DNA of 64,000 bases from positions 372,001 through 436,000 of the forward strand of contig NZ_BRXS01000007.1 in the NCBI RefSeq assembly GCF_030159095.1, written 5' to 3'. Under the pieces are notes generated by a model. The model searched no databases and was not told the origin of the DNA. It was given only the letters and a program-made list of their open reading frames with translations. Source of the DNA: Roseisolibacter agri. GTDB lineage: Bacteria; Gemmatimonadota; Gemmatimonadetes; Gemmatimonadales; Gemmatimonadaceae. Of the stretch, positions 1 to 7,033 are shown piece by piece. Each line of letters opens with the position of its first letter. Position 1 is the first letter of the stretch. A program made the translations under genes and the position numbers.

Positions 1-862
1 ACTCGCGCGGAGCGTTCAGACCCGCGGTGCGCTGCGAGCTGGGGATCACGAAGCGGCCGCTGTAGCCCTGCACGCCCGCCTCGACGAACTGGCCGCCGGG
101 CAGCTGGAACGGATAGCTCACGCGCAGCACCGCGTGCTGGCCGTCGTTCTGCTCGGCGCGGTTGGCGGTCTGGCCGTTGAAGATGCCGAGGCCGACGACG
201 CCGTAGTCGCCCGAGCCCTTGTAGCCGCTGTCGGTGAGGACCTTGAAGCGATGACGTGCCGTCGGCGGCGACCAGTAGCCCATCACGCCCAGGTCGCGCT
301 CGTTCGGCAGCCCGCTATTGAGGCCGTCGTCGCGGTCGAGCGGCAGGCGGTTGGAGCTCGACTGCAGGTTCTGGAAGCCGAACGGGATCTTGCTCTGCCC
401 GACGCGCAGGCGGAGCGTCTTCGCGCTGTCCAGGAAGAGGTCGAAGTACGCGTCGCGGATCTGCGCGTAGTGAAGCTGGCCGTTCGCCTCGGAGGCGAGG
501 TCGGGCTGGATGTAGACCGAGACGCGCGGGTGCACCTCGCCGCTGAGCACGATGCGCGAGCGACGGATGAAGAAGCCGTTGTTGCGCCCGATCGACCGGT
601 CGCACTGGGCGCACGTCAGGTCGGGATTGGTCTCGAGCAGGCGGTTGTAGCGCACCTGCGTGTAGCCGCGCAGCGACAGCCGCTCGTACCACGCGCGGCT
701 GCGCGGCGCGGGCGTGCGCGCGGTGTCGCGCTTCGCGGGCTGCGAGTCGCGCGGCGCGTCGGTCTGCGCCGACAGCCGCGCCGGGGCGAGGCAGAGCAGG
801 AAGACGGCGACCACGGCGGCGGCGAGGCCGCGCGGCACCGGAAGCGGGCGAGCGTTCGACAC
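1..862 (-). CDS. Phosphate-selective porin O/P family protein, 3' end cut by window edge
   Basis: Outer-membrane beta-barrel channel of the OprO/OprP type, expected to pass phosphate or other anions to the periplasm. The reading frame is open from the window edge to about position 862 and starts with a signal peptide (hydrophobic run AAAVVAVFLLCLAPA, then cleavage after LSAQ). Seen after it are family-like stretches: RGYTQVRYN near the mature N-terminus, FFIRRSRIVLSGEV, and RLRVGQSKIPFGFQN, followed by NERDLGVMGYW. About 287 residues are present, so roughly the C-terminal third is outside the window. I chose the GTG at 862 (MSNARPLP...); a GTG at 838 is the alternative and neither has a good Shine-Dalgarno sequence. 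It lies downstream of the PhoR-type kinase gene, and its promoter region carries a Pho-box candidate, which fits phosphate control. Confidence 0.82.
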   Translation of the reverse strand, partial: MSNARPLPVPRGLAAAVVAVFLLCLAPARLSAQTDAPRDSQPAKRDTARTPAPRSRAWYERLSLRGYTQVRYNRLLETNPDLTCAQCDRSIGRNNGFFIRRSRIVLSGEVHPRVSVYIQPDLASEANGQLHYAQIRDAYFDLFLDSAKTLRLRVGQSKIPFGFQNLQSSSNRLPLDRDDGLNSGLPNERDLGVMGYWSPPTARHRFKVLTDSGYKGSGDYGVVGLGIFNGQTANRAEQNDGQHAVLRVSYPFQLPGGQFVEAGVQGYSGRFVIPSSQRTAGLNAPRE

Positions 863-926
863 GAGGACGGGACTCGGGGACGTCGGCGCCACCGTCCGGC
901 GGCCGCCGTTACATTCGCCGCGAAGC

Positions 927-944
927 CTGTCGCTACCGTGTCAC
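927..944 (+). promoter_or_regulatory. Candidate Pho box upstream of the porin gene
   Basis: Two seven-base repeats, CTGTCGC and GTGTCAC, are separated by four bases (TACC), the 7-4-7 layout of the PhoB site (consensus CTGTCAT, four A/T-rich bases, CTGTCAT). A further CTGTAAC lies at 960-966, exactly 33 bases (three 11-base steps) from the first half-site. The site sits 65-82 bases upstream of the porin start. It reads on the strand opposite to the gene, and the spacer is not A/T-rich, so it is a candidate only. Confidence 0.45.
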
Positions 945-1010
945 GGATCGACCGGCGCTCTGTAACGAAACGGCCACCGAGCACGTGACATCGGCGTCAT
1001 CGCCGCTGCC

Positions 1011-2726
1011 TCAGCCCTCGGCCACCTCGGGAAAGAGCGCCTCGATCGTCGTCCCGTGCCCGACCTCGCTCTCGGCGTGGATGCGGCCGCCGTGCGCCTC
1101 GACCAGGTGTCGCACGATCGCAAGGCCGAGACCCGTGCCGCCGGCCTCGCGCGAGCGGCCGGGGTCCACGCGGTAGAAGCGCTCGAACACGCGGGGCAGG
1201 TGCTCCGGCGCGATGCCGATGCCGGTGTCGCGCACCGAGAGCCAGATCCCCTCGTCGCTGCGCCGGGTCGTGACCGCGACGCGCCCGCCGGCGGCCGTGT
1301 GGCGGACCGCGTTCTCGACGAGGTTGCTGACGACCTGCCGCACGGCCGTCGGGTCCGCGTGCAGGACCGTCGCGTCGGGCGCGGGCGCGATCTCGAGCGC
1401 GACCCCCTTCTTCGCGGCCACGCTCTGCACCGCGGCCGTCGCCTCCGCGCTCGCCTCCTCGACGTCGACCTCCTCCGGCGCCGGGCGCCAGCGTCCGCTC
1501 TCGATGCGCGAGAGGTCGAGCAGGTCGTCGACGATGCGCTGCATGCGCGACGCGTTCGCCAGCACGGTCTGCGCGAACTGCTGCCGCTGCTCCAGCGTCA
1601 GCTGCTCGTCCTCGACCAGCGTCTCGGCGAAGCCGGCGACGACGGTGAGCGGCGTCTTCAGCTCGTGCGAGACGTTGGCGACGAAGTCGCGGCGCACGTT
1701 CTCCAGCCGTCGCAGCGGCGTCAGGTCCAGCAGCGCGAGCACCGCGCCGCCGGCGGGCAGCGGCCGCGCGGTGAGCGCGAGCACGCGGCCGTTGACGCGG
1801 ATCTCCTCGGTGGGCGTCGCGGCGCCCGCCAGCGCCTCGCCGAGCGCGGCCCGCAGTGGGCGAAGACGCGGGAGCCGGTCGATGGAGAAGGGGACCGGGT
1901 CGCGCAGCTCCAGCAGCTGCTGCGCGACCGCGTTCACGCGCACCACGCGCTGCCGCGCGTCCACCGCCACGACGCCCTCGGTCAGCGCCTCGGTGAGCGC
2001 GACCATCAGCGCCTGCTCGGTACCCAGCGCCGCCAGGCGCGCCTCCAGCTGCTCGGCCAGCACGCGCACGGCGTCGGCCAGGTCGCCCACCTCACCCGGC
2101 GCGGAGAGCGCGGGGCGGCGCGAGAGATCGCCGGCGGCGAGCGCGCGCGTGACGTCGCGCAGCTCGGCCACCGGGCGCGAGACGTTGCGCGAGAAGAGCG
2201 CCGCGAGGCCGAGCGCGACCACCATCGCGATCGCGCCGGCCGTGAACACCTCGCCGCGGCTGCGGGCGAAGATCGCGTCCACGGCGCGCGTGCTGACCGA
2301 CACGCGCGCCACCCCGCCGGGGGCGCGCACGGCGACGTAGAGCTCCTCGTCGCCGGCCGATCGGCTGGGGCGGCGCGCGACGCCCACGCCCTCGCGCAGC
2401 GCCTGCACGACCTCGGGACGCGTCGCGTGGTTCTCGAGCGCGGCCAGCGCGCCGTCGTCGAACTCGGAGTCGCCGAGCACGCGCCCGTCGGCGGCGATGA
2501 GCGTCACGCGGTGGCCGAGCGCCTCACCCGCCGCGTCGGCCATGGCGTCCGGCGCGACGGCCGGCGTCCACTGCACGCGCACCAGCCGCGCCTCGCGCGT
2601 GAGCTGCTCGCGCAGCCCGCTCTGCACCTCGGTGCGCAGCCGGTAGTCGAGCACCGCGAGCACGACCAGCAGCAGCACGGCGACGACCATCGCGGCGCCG
2701 AGCAGGAGCCGCGCGGTGAGCTTCAT
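1011..2726 (-). CDS. phoR: PhoR-type membrane sensor histidine kinase
   Basis: Sensor kinase that autophosphorylates on histidine and passes phosphate to a response regulator, most likely the PhoB-type protein encoded at 9988-10782. 571 residues. One membrane segment lies at about residues 9-27 and a second at about 161-178, enclosing a periplasmic sensor region; then a HAMP segment (about 180-235), a PAS-like region (about 236-340), the HisKA motif VSHELKTPLT with phosphoacceptor His354, and an HATPase domain with N box (NLVENAVRHT), DTGIGI and GGTGLGLAIV. The ATG at 2726 is chosen because the membrane segment follows directly; reading further upstream runs antisense-like over the next gene. 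The porin gene lies downstream and a lipoprotein gene 38 bases upstream. The assignment to phosphate sensing rests on neighbours and architecture. Confidence 0.88.
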   Translation of the reverse strand: MKLTARLLLGAAMVVAVLLLVVLAVLDYRLRTEVQSGLREQLTREARLVRVQWTPAVAPDAMADAAGEALGHRVTLIAADGRVLGDSEFDDGALAALENHATRPEVVQALREGVGVARRPSRSAGDEELYVAVRAPGGVARVSVSTRAVDAIFARSRGEVFTAGAIAMVVALGLAALFSRNVSRPVAELRDVTRALAAGDLSRRPALSAPGEVGDLADAVRVLAEQLEARLAALGTEQALMVALTEALTEGVVAVDARQRVVRVNAVAQQLLELRDPVPFSIDRLPRLRPLRAALGEALAGAATPTEEIRVNGRVLALTARPLPAGGAVLALLDLTPLRRLENVRRDFVANVSHELKTPLTVVAGFAETLVEDEQLTLEQRQQFAQTVLANASRMQRIVDDLLDLSRIESGRWRPAPEEVDVEEASAEATAAVQSVAAKKGVALEIAPAPDATVLHADPTAVRQVVSNLVENAVRHTAAGGRVAVTTRRSDEGIWLSVRDTGIGIAPEHLPRVFERFYRVDPGRSREAGGTGLGLAIVRHLVEAHGGRIHAESEVGHGTTIEALFPEVAEG

Positions 2727-2764
2727 GCCGCGCGGCGCCGCATGTGGGACCTCGTCGGCCACTG

Positions 2765-4477
2765 TCAGTTGCGGGCGTAGCTCGTCCAGCCCTGCCACCA
2801 GCGCGGACCGGTCGGCGAGACCGCGCCCAGATACGTCGTCGTCGCCAGCGGTGCGCCGAAGAAGCCGCCCGTGCGTGCGGCGACGCGCGTGGGGAACGCC
2901 GCGAGCCCGCCCGTGCGGAGCGGCGTGGCGGGCGTCCAGTCGAAGGCGGCCGCCGTCGGGACGCCGGTCGGCAGCGCAGTGAAGAGCGTCGCCGCGGTGC
3001 CCGTGCCCGCGACGGCGCCCGGGAAGTTCGTCGCGGTGCCGAAGCCCGCGCCGCCCGCGGCGTCGAACGGGCCGAGCTGGTTGTCGGTCAGCAGCACCGC
3101 GCCGATGTACAGCGAGTCGCGCTGCCGCAGCGTGTCCGTGGCCGCCTCGCGCACCGAGAGGCCCTGCGCCTGCCAGCGCGCCACGACGCCGTTCACCAGG
3201 CTCGCGCCCGAGCCGCGCCGGATCATGATCCCGTGCGACTGGTCGCGCGTCTGGAGGGCGGCGAAGCCGCCGGCGCCCGGGCCGACGAGCGTGAAGTTCG
3301 CGAACACGGGCTCGGAGATCGGCGCCTGCGTCGACGTGACGCACCCCTCGACGTTCGGGTCGCAGCCGTAGCCCTGGAAGCCGCGCGGCGTCGTCGAGAC
3401 GAGGCCCGCGCGCGGCGCGGGCTCGTGGCTCTGGAAGCCGATCACGAACTGGTTGCGCCCCTGGTAGCCCTCGCTCCACGAGAAGTGGTCGTCGCCGGAC
3501 TCGTACGAGACGAGGTAGCGCGCGTCCACGGTCCCGCCGAACCACTGGAAGCTGCTGCCCAGGTTCTCCAGCGCCTGCAGGTACTCGACCGTGGTGCCGC
3601 GGCCGACGGCGTAGAAGGAGAACGCGCCCACCGCCGTCGGCGTCCCGTCGGTCCCCGTCGGCACCTCGGCGCCCGCGAACTCGACGCGCACGTAGCGCAG
3701 GATGCCGCTGTCGTCGCCGGCGCTCGTGCCGCCGCCGTACGTCTCGGCCTGCGCGGCCGTGCCGACCGTGCGCGCGAGCGCCGGCGTGCGGCTGGACGGC
3801 GCGTTGCCGACGATCACGAGGCCGCCCCAGTCGCCCGGCGCGCGGCTGCCGGCGGCGCGCTGCGACGTGAAGACGATCGGCTGCGCCTCGGTGCCGCGCG
3901 CGTCGATGCGCGCGCCGCGCGCGATCATCAGCAGGCTCCCGGCGACCGTGCTGTCGCCGACGAGCCGCGTGCCCGGCTGGATGGTCAGCGTCGCGCCCGC
4001 GCGCACCTTCACGAAGCCGCTGATGACGTACGTGGTGTCGGCGCTCAGCGTGCGCGACGCGGTGATGTCGCCGCGCAGCGCGGCCGCGACGGCGCCGAGC
4101 GCGCGCGTCGCGACCGTGACGGCGGCGCTGTAGCTGCTCGTGTCGGCACCGCGCACGGCGGCGACCTGGTACTGGTAGCTGGTCGCCGGCAGCAGGCCGC
4201 TGTCGTCGAAGGTCGCCGCCGTCGCCACGCCGGCGCGCGTCGCGCTGCCGCCGGCCGGCGTGCGCTGCACGACGTAGGCGGTGGCGCCCGTGACGGCGGT
4301 CCAGGTGAGCCGCACCGCGCTCGTCGAGAGGGCCGTCCCCTGCACGGACGTCGGCGCGCCGAGCGTCGTCGGCGGCGGGGTGGTGCCGCCGTCGGGACCC
4401 GTGGAGTCGGAGCCGCCGCAGGCGGCGAGCAGCACGAGGGGGAGCGCGAGGAGGGGGAGCCGCGAGGGCGTGCGCAT
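2765..4477 (-). CDS. FN3 / beta-helix-like exported lipoprotein, copy 1
   Basis: Surface or periplasmic lipoprotein of unknown activity, 570 residues. A signal peptide ends in a lipobox (VLLAACGGSDS, lipidated Cys about residue 20). A fibronectin type III-like domain follows (about 40-130). The rest has repetitive short beta elements such as GATLTIQPGTRLVGDST and PIVFTSQRAAGSR...GDWGGLVIVGNA, with acidic stretches such as YESGDDHFSWSEGY, as in right-handed beta-helix proteins. It is a clear paralog of the product of 5207-6928: the same blocks occur in the same order, ending GWTSYARN here and GWTRYAIN there. It sits among phosphate-response envelope genes, so a role in capturing a phosphorus source at the cell surface is plausible but unproven. 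Confidence 0.85.
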   Translation of the reverse strand: MRTPSRLPLLALPLVLLAACGGSDSTGPDGGTTPPPTTLGAPTSVQGTALSTSAVRLTWTAVTGATAYVVQRTPAGGSATRAGVATAATFDDSGLLPATSYQYQVAAVRGADTSSYSAAVTVATRALGAVAAALRGDITASRTLSADTTYVISGFVKVRAGATLTIQPGTRLVGDSTVAGSLLMIARGARIDARGTEAQPIVFTSQRAAGSRAPGDWGGLVIVGNAPSSRTPALARTVGTAAQAETYGGGTSAGDDSGILRYVRVEFAGAEVPTGTDGTPTAVGAFSFYAVGRGTTVEYLQALENLGSSFQWFGGTVDARYLVSYESGDDHFSWSEGYQGRNQFVIGFQSHEPAPRAGLVSTTPRGFQGYGCDPNVEGCVTSTQAPISEPVFANFTLVGPGAGGFAALQTRDQSHGIMIRRGSGASLVNGVVARWQAQGLSVREAATDTLRQRDSLYIGAVLLTDNQLGPFDAAGGAGFGTATNFPGAVAGTGTAATLFTALPTGVPTAAAFDWTPATPLRTGGLAAFPTRVAARTGGFFGAPLATTTYLGAVSPTGPRWWQGWTSYARN

Positions 4478-4589
4478 GGCGGGCGGGGAGGGGAGCGGAG
4501 CGGCCGGCGGCCGTGCCTGCCGGAATAGACGAACGGGAGACGCCGCCCGCCACCTCTCGTTCAGGTCCTCGTGTCCCCGACGGCCGCCA

Positions 4590-5201
4590 TCAGAGCCTGT
4601 TGGAGTAGCTCACGAACTTGAAGGAGCCGCCGCGCTCCAGGATCGCGCCGAAGAGCTGCTCCTGCACGGTGTCGCCGGGCGCCTGCAGCCGGCGGATCGT
4701 GCAGCCGGCGTGGATGCGGTTCGCGCCCTCAGCGTCGACCCGCGGGCAGGCGTGCGACAACAAGCGGAGCGGGCGGCCGCCGCGCTCCTCGAGCGCGTGG
4801 AACAGCCCGCGCCCGCTGTTGCCCTCCAGCTGGAACCACATCAGCGCCGGCGACAGGTCGTACGGCGGCCGCGCGAGCCTGCTGGCGGGGTAGTACGCCC
4901 AAGCGAACTCCCGGCGGTCGATGCGGAGCGCGTGGAGCGTCGCCGTGTCGCGCGCCTCCAGCGCGGTCGCGAAGCGCCGCACGAGCGCGTCGGCGCTCGG
5001 CGCGCCGCCGGCGAGCGCGTCGACCGAATCGACGCCCTGCCGGAAGCGCCGCAGCTCCTCGTCGCGTGGGACGACGCTGTCGATCACCGCCGCGGCGACG
5101 GTGGTGGGGGAGTCGGCCACCGCGGCCGTCTCCCCGCGCGCGCACGCCGCGGTCACGAGGACCGCGGCGCGCACCGGCCACGAGCGGAAGGTCCGGGACA
5201 T
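4590..5201 (-). CDS. Small exported protein between the two paralogous lipoproteins
   Basis: 203 residues, not recognised as a named family. The N-terminus (MSRTFRSWPVRAAVLVTAAC) looks like a signal peptide; the Cys at residue 20 sits in a weak lipobox (TAAC), so it may be a lipoprotein. The mature part is mixed alpha/beta with conserved-looking aromatic patches (FAWAYYPASRL, MWFQLEGNSGRG) and ends FKFVSYSNRL; three further cysteines or fewer are present. The layout recalls small NTF2/SnoaL-like domains, but this is a guess. The ATG at 5201 lies five bases after the stop of the upstream lipoprotein gene, so the two are probably co-transcribed and may be translationally coupled. Its position inside the phosphate locus is the only functional clue. 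Confidence 0.75.
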   Translation of the reverse strand: MSRTFRSWPVRAAVLVTAACARGETAAVADSPTTVAAAVIDSVVPRDEELRRFRQGVDSVDALAGGAPSADALVRRFATALEARDTATLHALRIDRREFAWAYYPASRLARPPYDLSPALMWFQLEGNSGRGLFHALEERGGRPLRLLSHACPRVDAEGANRIHAGCTIRRLQAPGDTVQEQLFGAILERGGSFKFVSYSNRL

Positions 5202-5206
5202 CCCGC

Positions 5207-6928
5207 TCAATTGATGGCGTAGCGCGTCCAGCCGGCGTACCAGGGGCTGGCCGCGCCCGGCTCCACCGCGCCGATGTAGCTCGTGTTGGCCCAGCCGCCG
5301 CCGGCCGTGAAGTACCCTGCGACGCGCGCCGCGGGCGTCGTCTCGGCGCCCGACGTCAGCGGGTTCGCCGCGCCGGCGATCGGGCGCCAGTCGAGCGAGG
5401 TCGGGTTGATGCTGGTCAGCAGCGCGGCCGCGGCCGTCGCCGTGCGGACGTTGCTGCCCGCGAACTTGTCCGGCGTGCCGAGGCCGTTGTTGCCCGCGCC
5501 CGTCGTGTCGAAGTTGAAGCCGTTCTCGGCCAGCACGAGCCCGCGGATCGAGAGGCTGTCCTTCACGCGCATCGAGTCGGTCCAGGCGTCGCGGATGTTC
5601 AGCCCGATGCCGCGCCAGCGCGCCAGCAGACCGTTGCGGAAGGTGCCGCCGGTGCCGCGGCGCAGCGTGGCGCCGTTGCCGTCGGCCGGGAAGCCGCCGA
5701 GCGGTCCGGTGCCCACCATCGTGAAGTTCGCGAACACGGGCATCGAGTACGGGGTGCTCGTCCCCGTCGCCGTGACCACGCACCCCGAGGTGCCCGGATC
5801 GCAGCCGTCGCCCTCGAAGCCGCGCGGGTCGCTCGAGAACACGCCCGCGCCCGTGCGCGGCACCAGGCGCTGCGTCTGCAGCGCGATCATGAACTGGTTG
5901 CGGCCGACGTAGCCCTCGGTCCAGTCGAAGTGGTCGTCGCCCGACTCGTACGAGACGAGGTAGCGGCCGTCTACCGCGCCGCCCCACCACTCGAACGAGT
6001 CGTCGAGGCCCGACAGGGTCTGCACGTACTCAAGCGTTGTCCCGCGGCCGACGGCGTACATCGACAGCGAGTTGAGCTCCTGGCCGGCGCCGTTGGACAC
6101 GTCGAAGCCGGCGAACTCGATGCGCACGTAGCGCAGCGTGCCGCTGTTGTCGTTGTTGTCGGTGCCGCCCGCGTAGTTCTCGGCCACGCCCGCGGTGCCG
6201 CCCTCGGTGGTGATCGTCGTGCCGCTGCGGTTGATGATGCCGTTGCCGACGATCACGAGGCCGCCCCAGTCGCCCGGCGACCGGCTGCCGGCCGCGCGCT
6301 GCGAGGTGAAGACGATCGGCTGCGCCGCCGTGCCGACCGCATTGATGCGCGCGCCGCGCAGGATCCAGAGCGAGCTCCCCGGCACCGTCGTGTCGCCGAC
6401 CACCGTCACGCCCGGCTGGATGGTGAGCGTCGCGCCGTTCTGCACCTTGATGAAGCCCGACAGCACGTAGGTCGAGTCGGTGGACCAGGTCTGGCTCGCC
6501 GTGATGTTCCCCGTGATGCGGCGGACGCGCGGCCCCTGCACGGGGCTCGCGGTCGTGCGGGCCACGACCTCGCCGCTGAACGGGCCGCTCGTGCCGCTGC
6601 GGACCGCGCCCACGCGGTAGCGGTAGTCGGTGGCGGCGGAGACCGCGTTGTCGGTGAGCGTGGTACCCGTCACCACGTCGCCGACCTGCACGAAGGTGCC
6701 GCCCGAGGTGCCGGCGGCGCGCTGCACGACGTAGCCGGTGGCGCCGGTCACGGACTGCCAGCTGACGGTGACGGCGGTGCTCGTCGTCGTGGTGGTGACG
6801 CCGGTCGGCGCGACGAGCGTCGGCGCGGGTTCGACCGGGATGGTCTCGTCCTCGTCGCTGCACGCGGTGGCCGAGAGCGTCAGGAGCGTGGCGGCCGTCG
6901 CCAGTCGCACGAAGGCGGTGATGCGCAT
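5207..6928 (-). CDS. FN3 / beta-helix-like exported lipoprotein, copy 2
   Basis: Paralog of the product of 2765-4477, 573 residues. Signal peptide with lipobox (LSATACSDED), an FN3-like domain (about 38-125), then a long region of short beta repeats including GATLTIQPGVTVVGDTT, SPGDWGGLVIVGNG, RYVRIEFAGFDV and YESGDDHFDWTEGY. Compared with copy 1 it has near-identical blocks around the GDWGG motif and the acidic YESGDDHF motif, whereas the N-terminal FN3 part has drifted. It lies directly downstream of the TonB-dependent receptor gene, the usual place for a partner surface lipoprotein that hands substrate to the receptor. The family often appears in exported proteins of the Bacteroidetes/Gemmatimonadota group; its ligand is unknown to me. 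Confidence 0.85.
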   Translation of the reverse strand: MRITAFVRLATAATLLTLSATACSDEDETIPVEPAPTLVAPTGVTTTTTSTAVTVSWQSVTGATGYVVQRAAGTSGGTFVQVGDVVTGTTLTDNAVSAATDYRYRVGAVRSGTSGPFSGEVVARTTASPVQGPRVRRITGNITASQTWSTDSTYVLSGFIKVQNGATLTIQPGVTVVGDTTVPGSSLWILRGARINAVGTAAQPIVFTSQRAAGSRSPGDWGGLVIVGNGIINRSGTTITTEGGTAGVAENYAGGTDNNDNSGTLRYVRIEFAGFDVSNGAGQELNSLSMYAVGRGTTLEYVQTLSGLDDSFEWWGGAVDGRYLVSYESGDDHFDWTEGYVGRNQFMIALQTQRLVPRTGAGVFSSDPRGFEGDGCDPGTSGCVVTATGTSTPYSMPVFANFTMVGTGPLGGFPADGNGATLRRGTGGTFRNGLLARWRGIGLNIRDAWTDSMRVKDSLSIRGLVLAENGFNFDTTGAGNNGLGTPDKFAGSNVRTATAAAALLTSINPTSLDWRPIAGAANPLTSGAETTPAARVAGYFTAGGGWANTSYIGAVEPGAASPWYAGWTRYAIN

Positions 6929-6994
6929 GATGGCTGGAATGGAGTGGCGGGAGAACGCACAGCAGGCCGAGCGCGAGAACGAAGCGCCCGGCCT

Positions 6995-7033
6995 GTCGTG
7001 TCACGGTGACCGTGCGGTCACGGCCGCGTCACG
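6995..7033. promoter_or_regulatory. Cluster of GTCAC/GTGAC repeats upstream of lipoprotein copy 2
   Basis: TGTCACGGTGACC, GGTCACGG and GCGTCACGG follow one another; the last two GTCAC units are 11 bases apart. The cluster spans the stop codon of the receptor gene and lies 67-105 bases before the start of the downstream lipoprotein gene. It could be a degenerate Pho-type site or another operator; matches to the consensus are weaker than at 927-944. Confidence 0.3.

Noticed and set aside
134-988. Plus-strand open frame over the porin
   Set aside because: Arg/Ala/Val-rich composition with no domain; the minus-strand frame has a signal peptide and porin motifs.
1011-4553. A single 1180-codon open frame on the minus strand
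   Set aside because: Only the part from 2726 down encodes the kinase; the upstream part is Arg/Ala-rich shadow over the lipoprotein gene in another frame.
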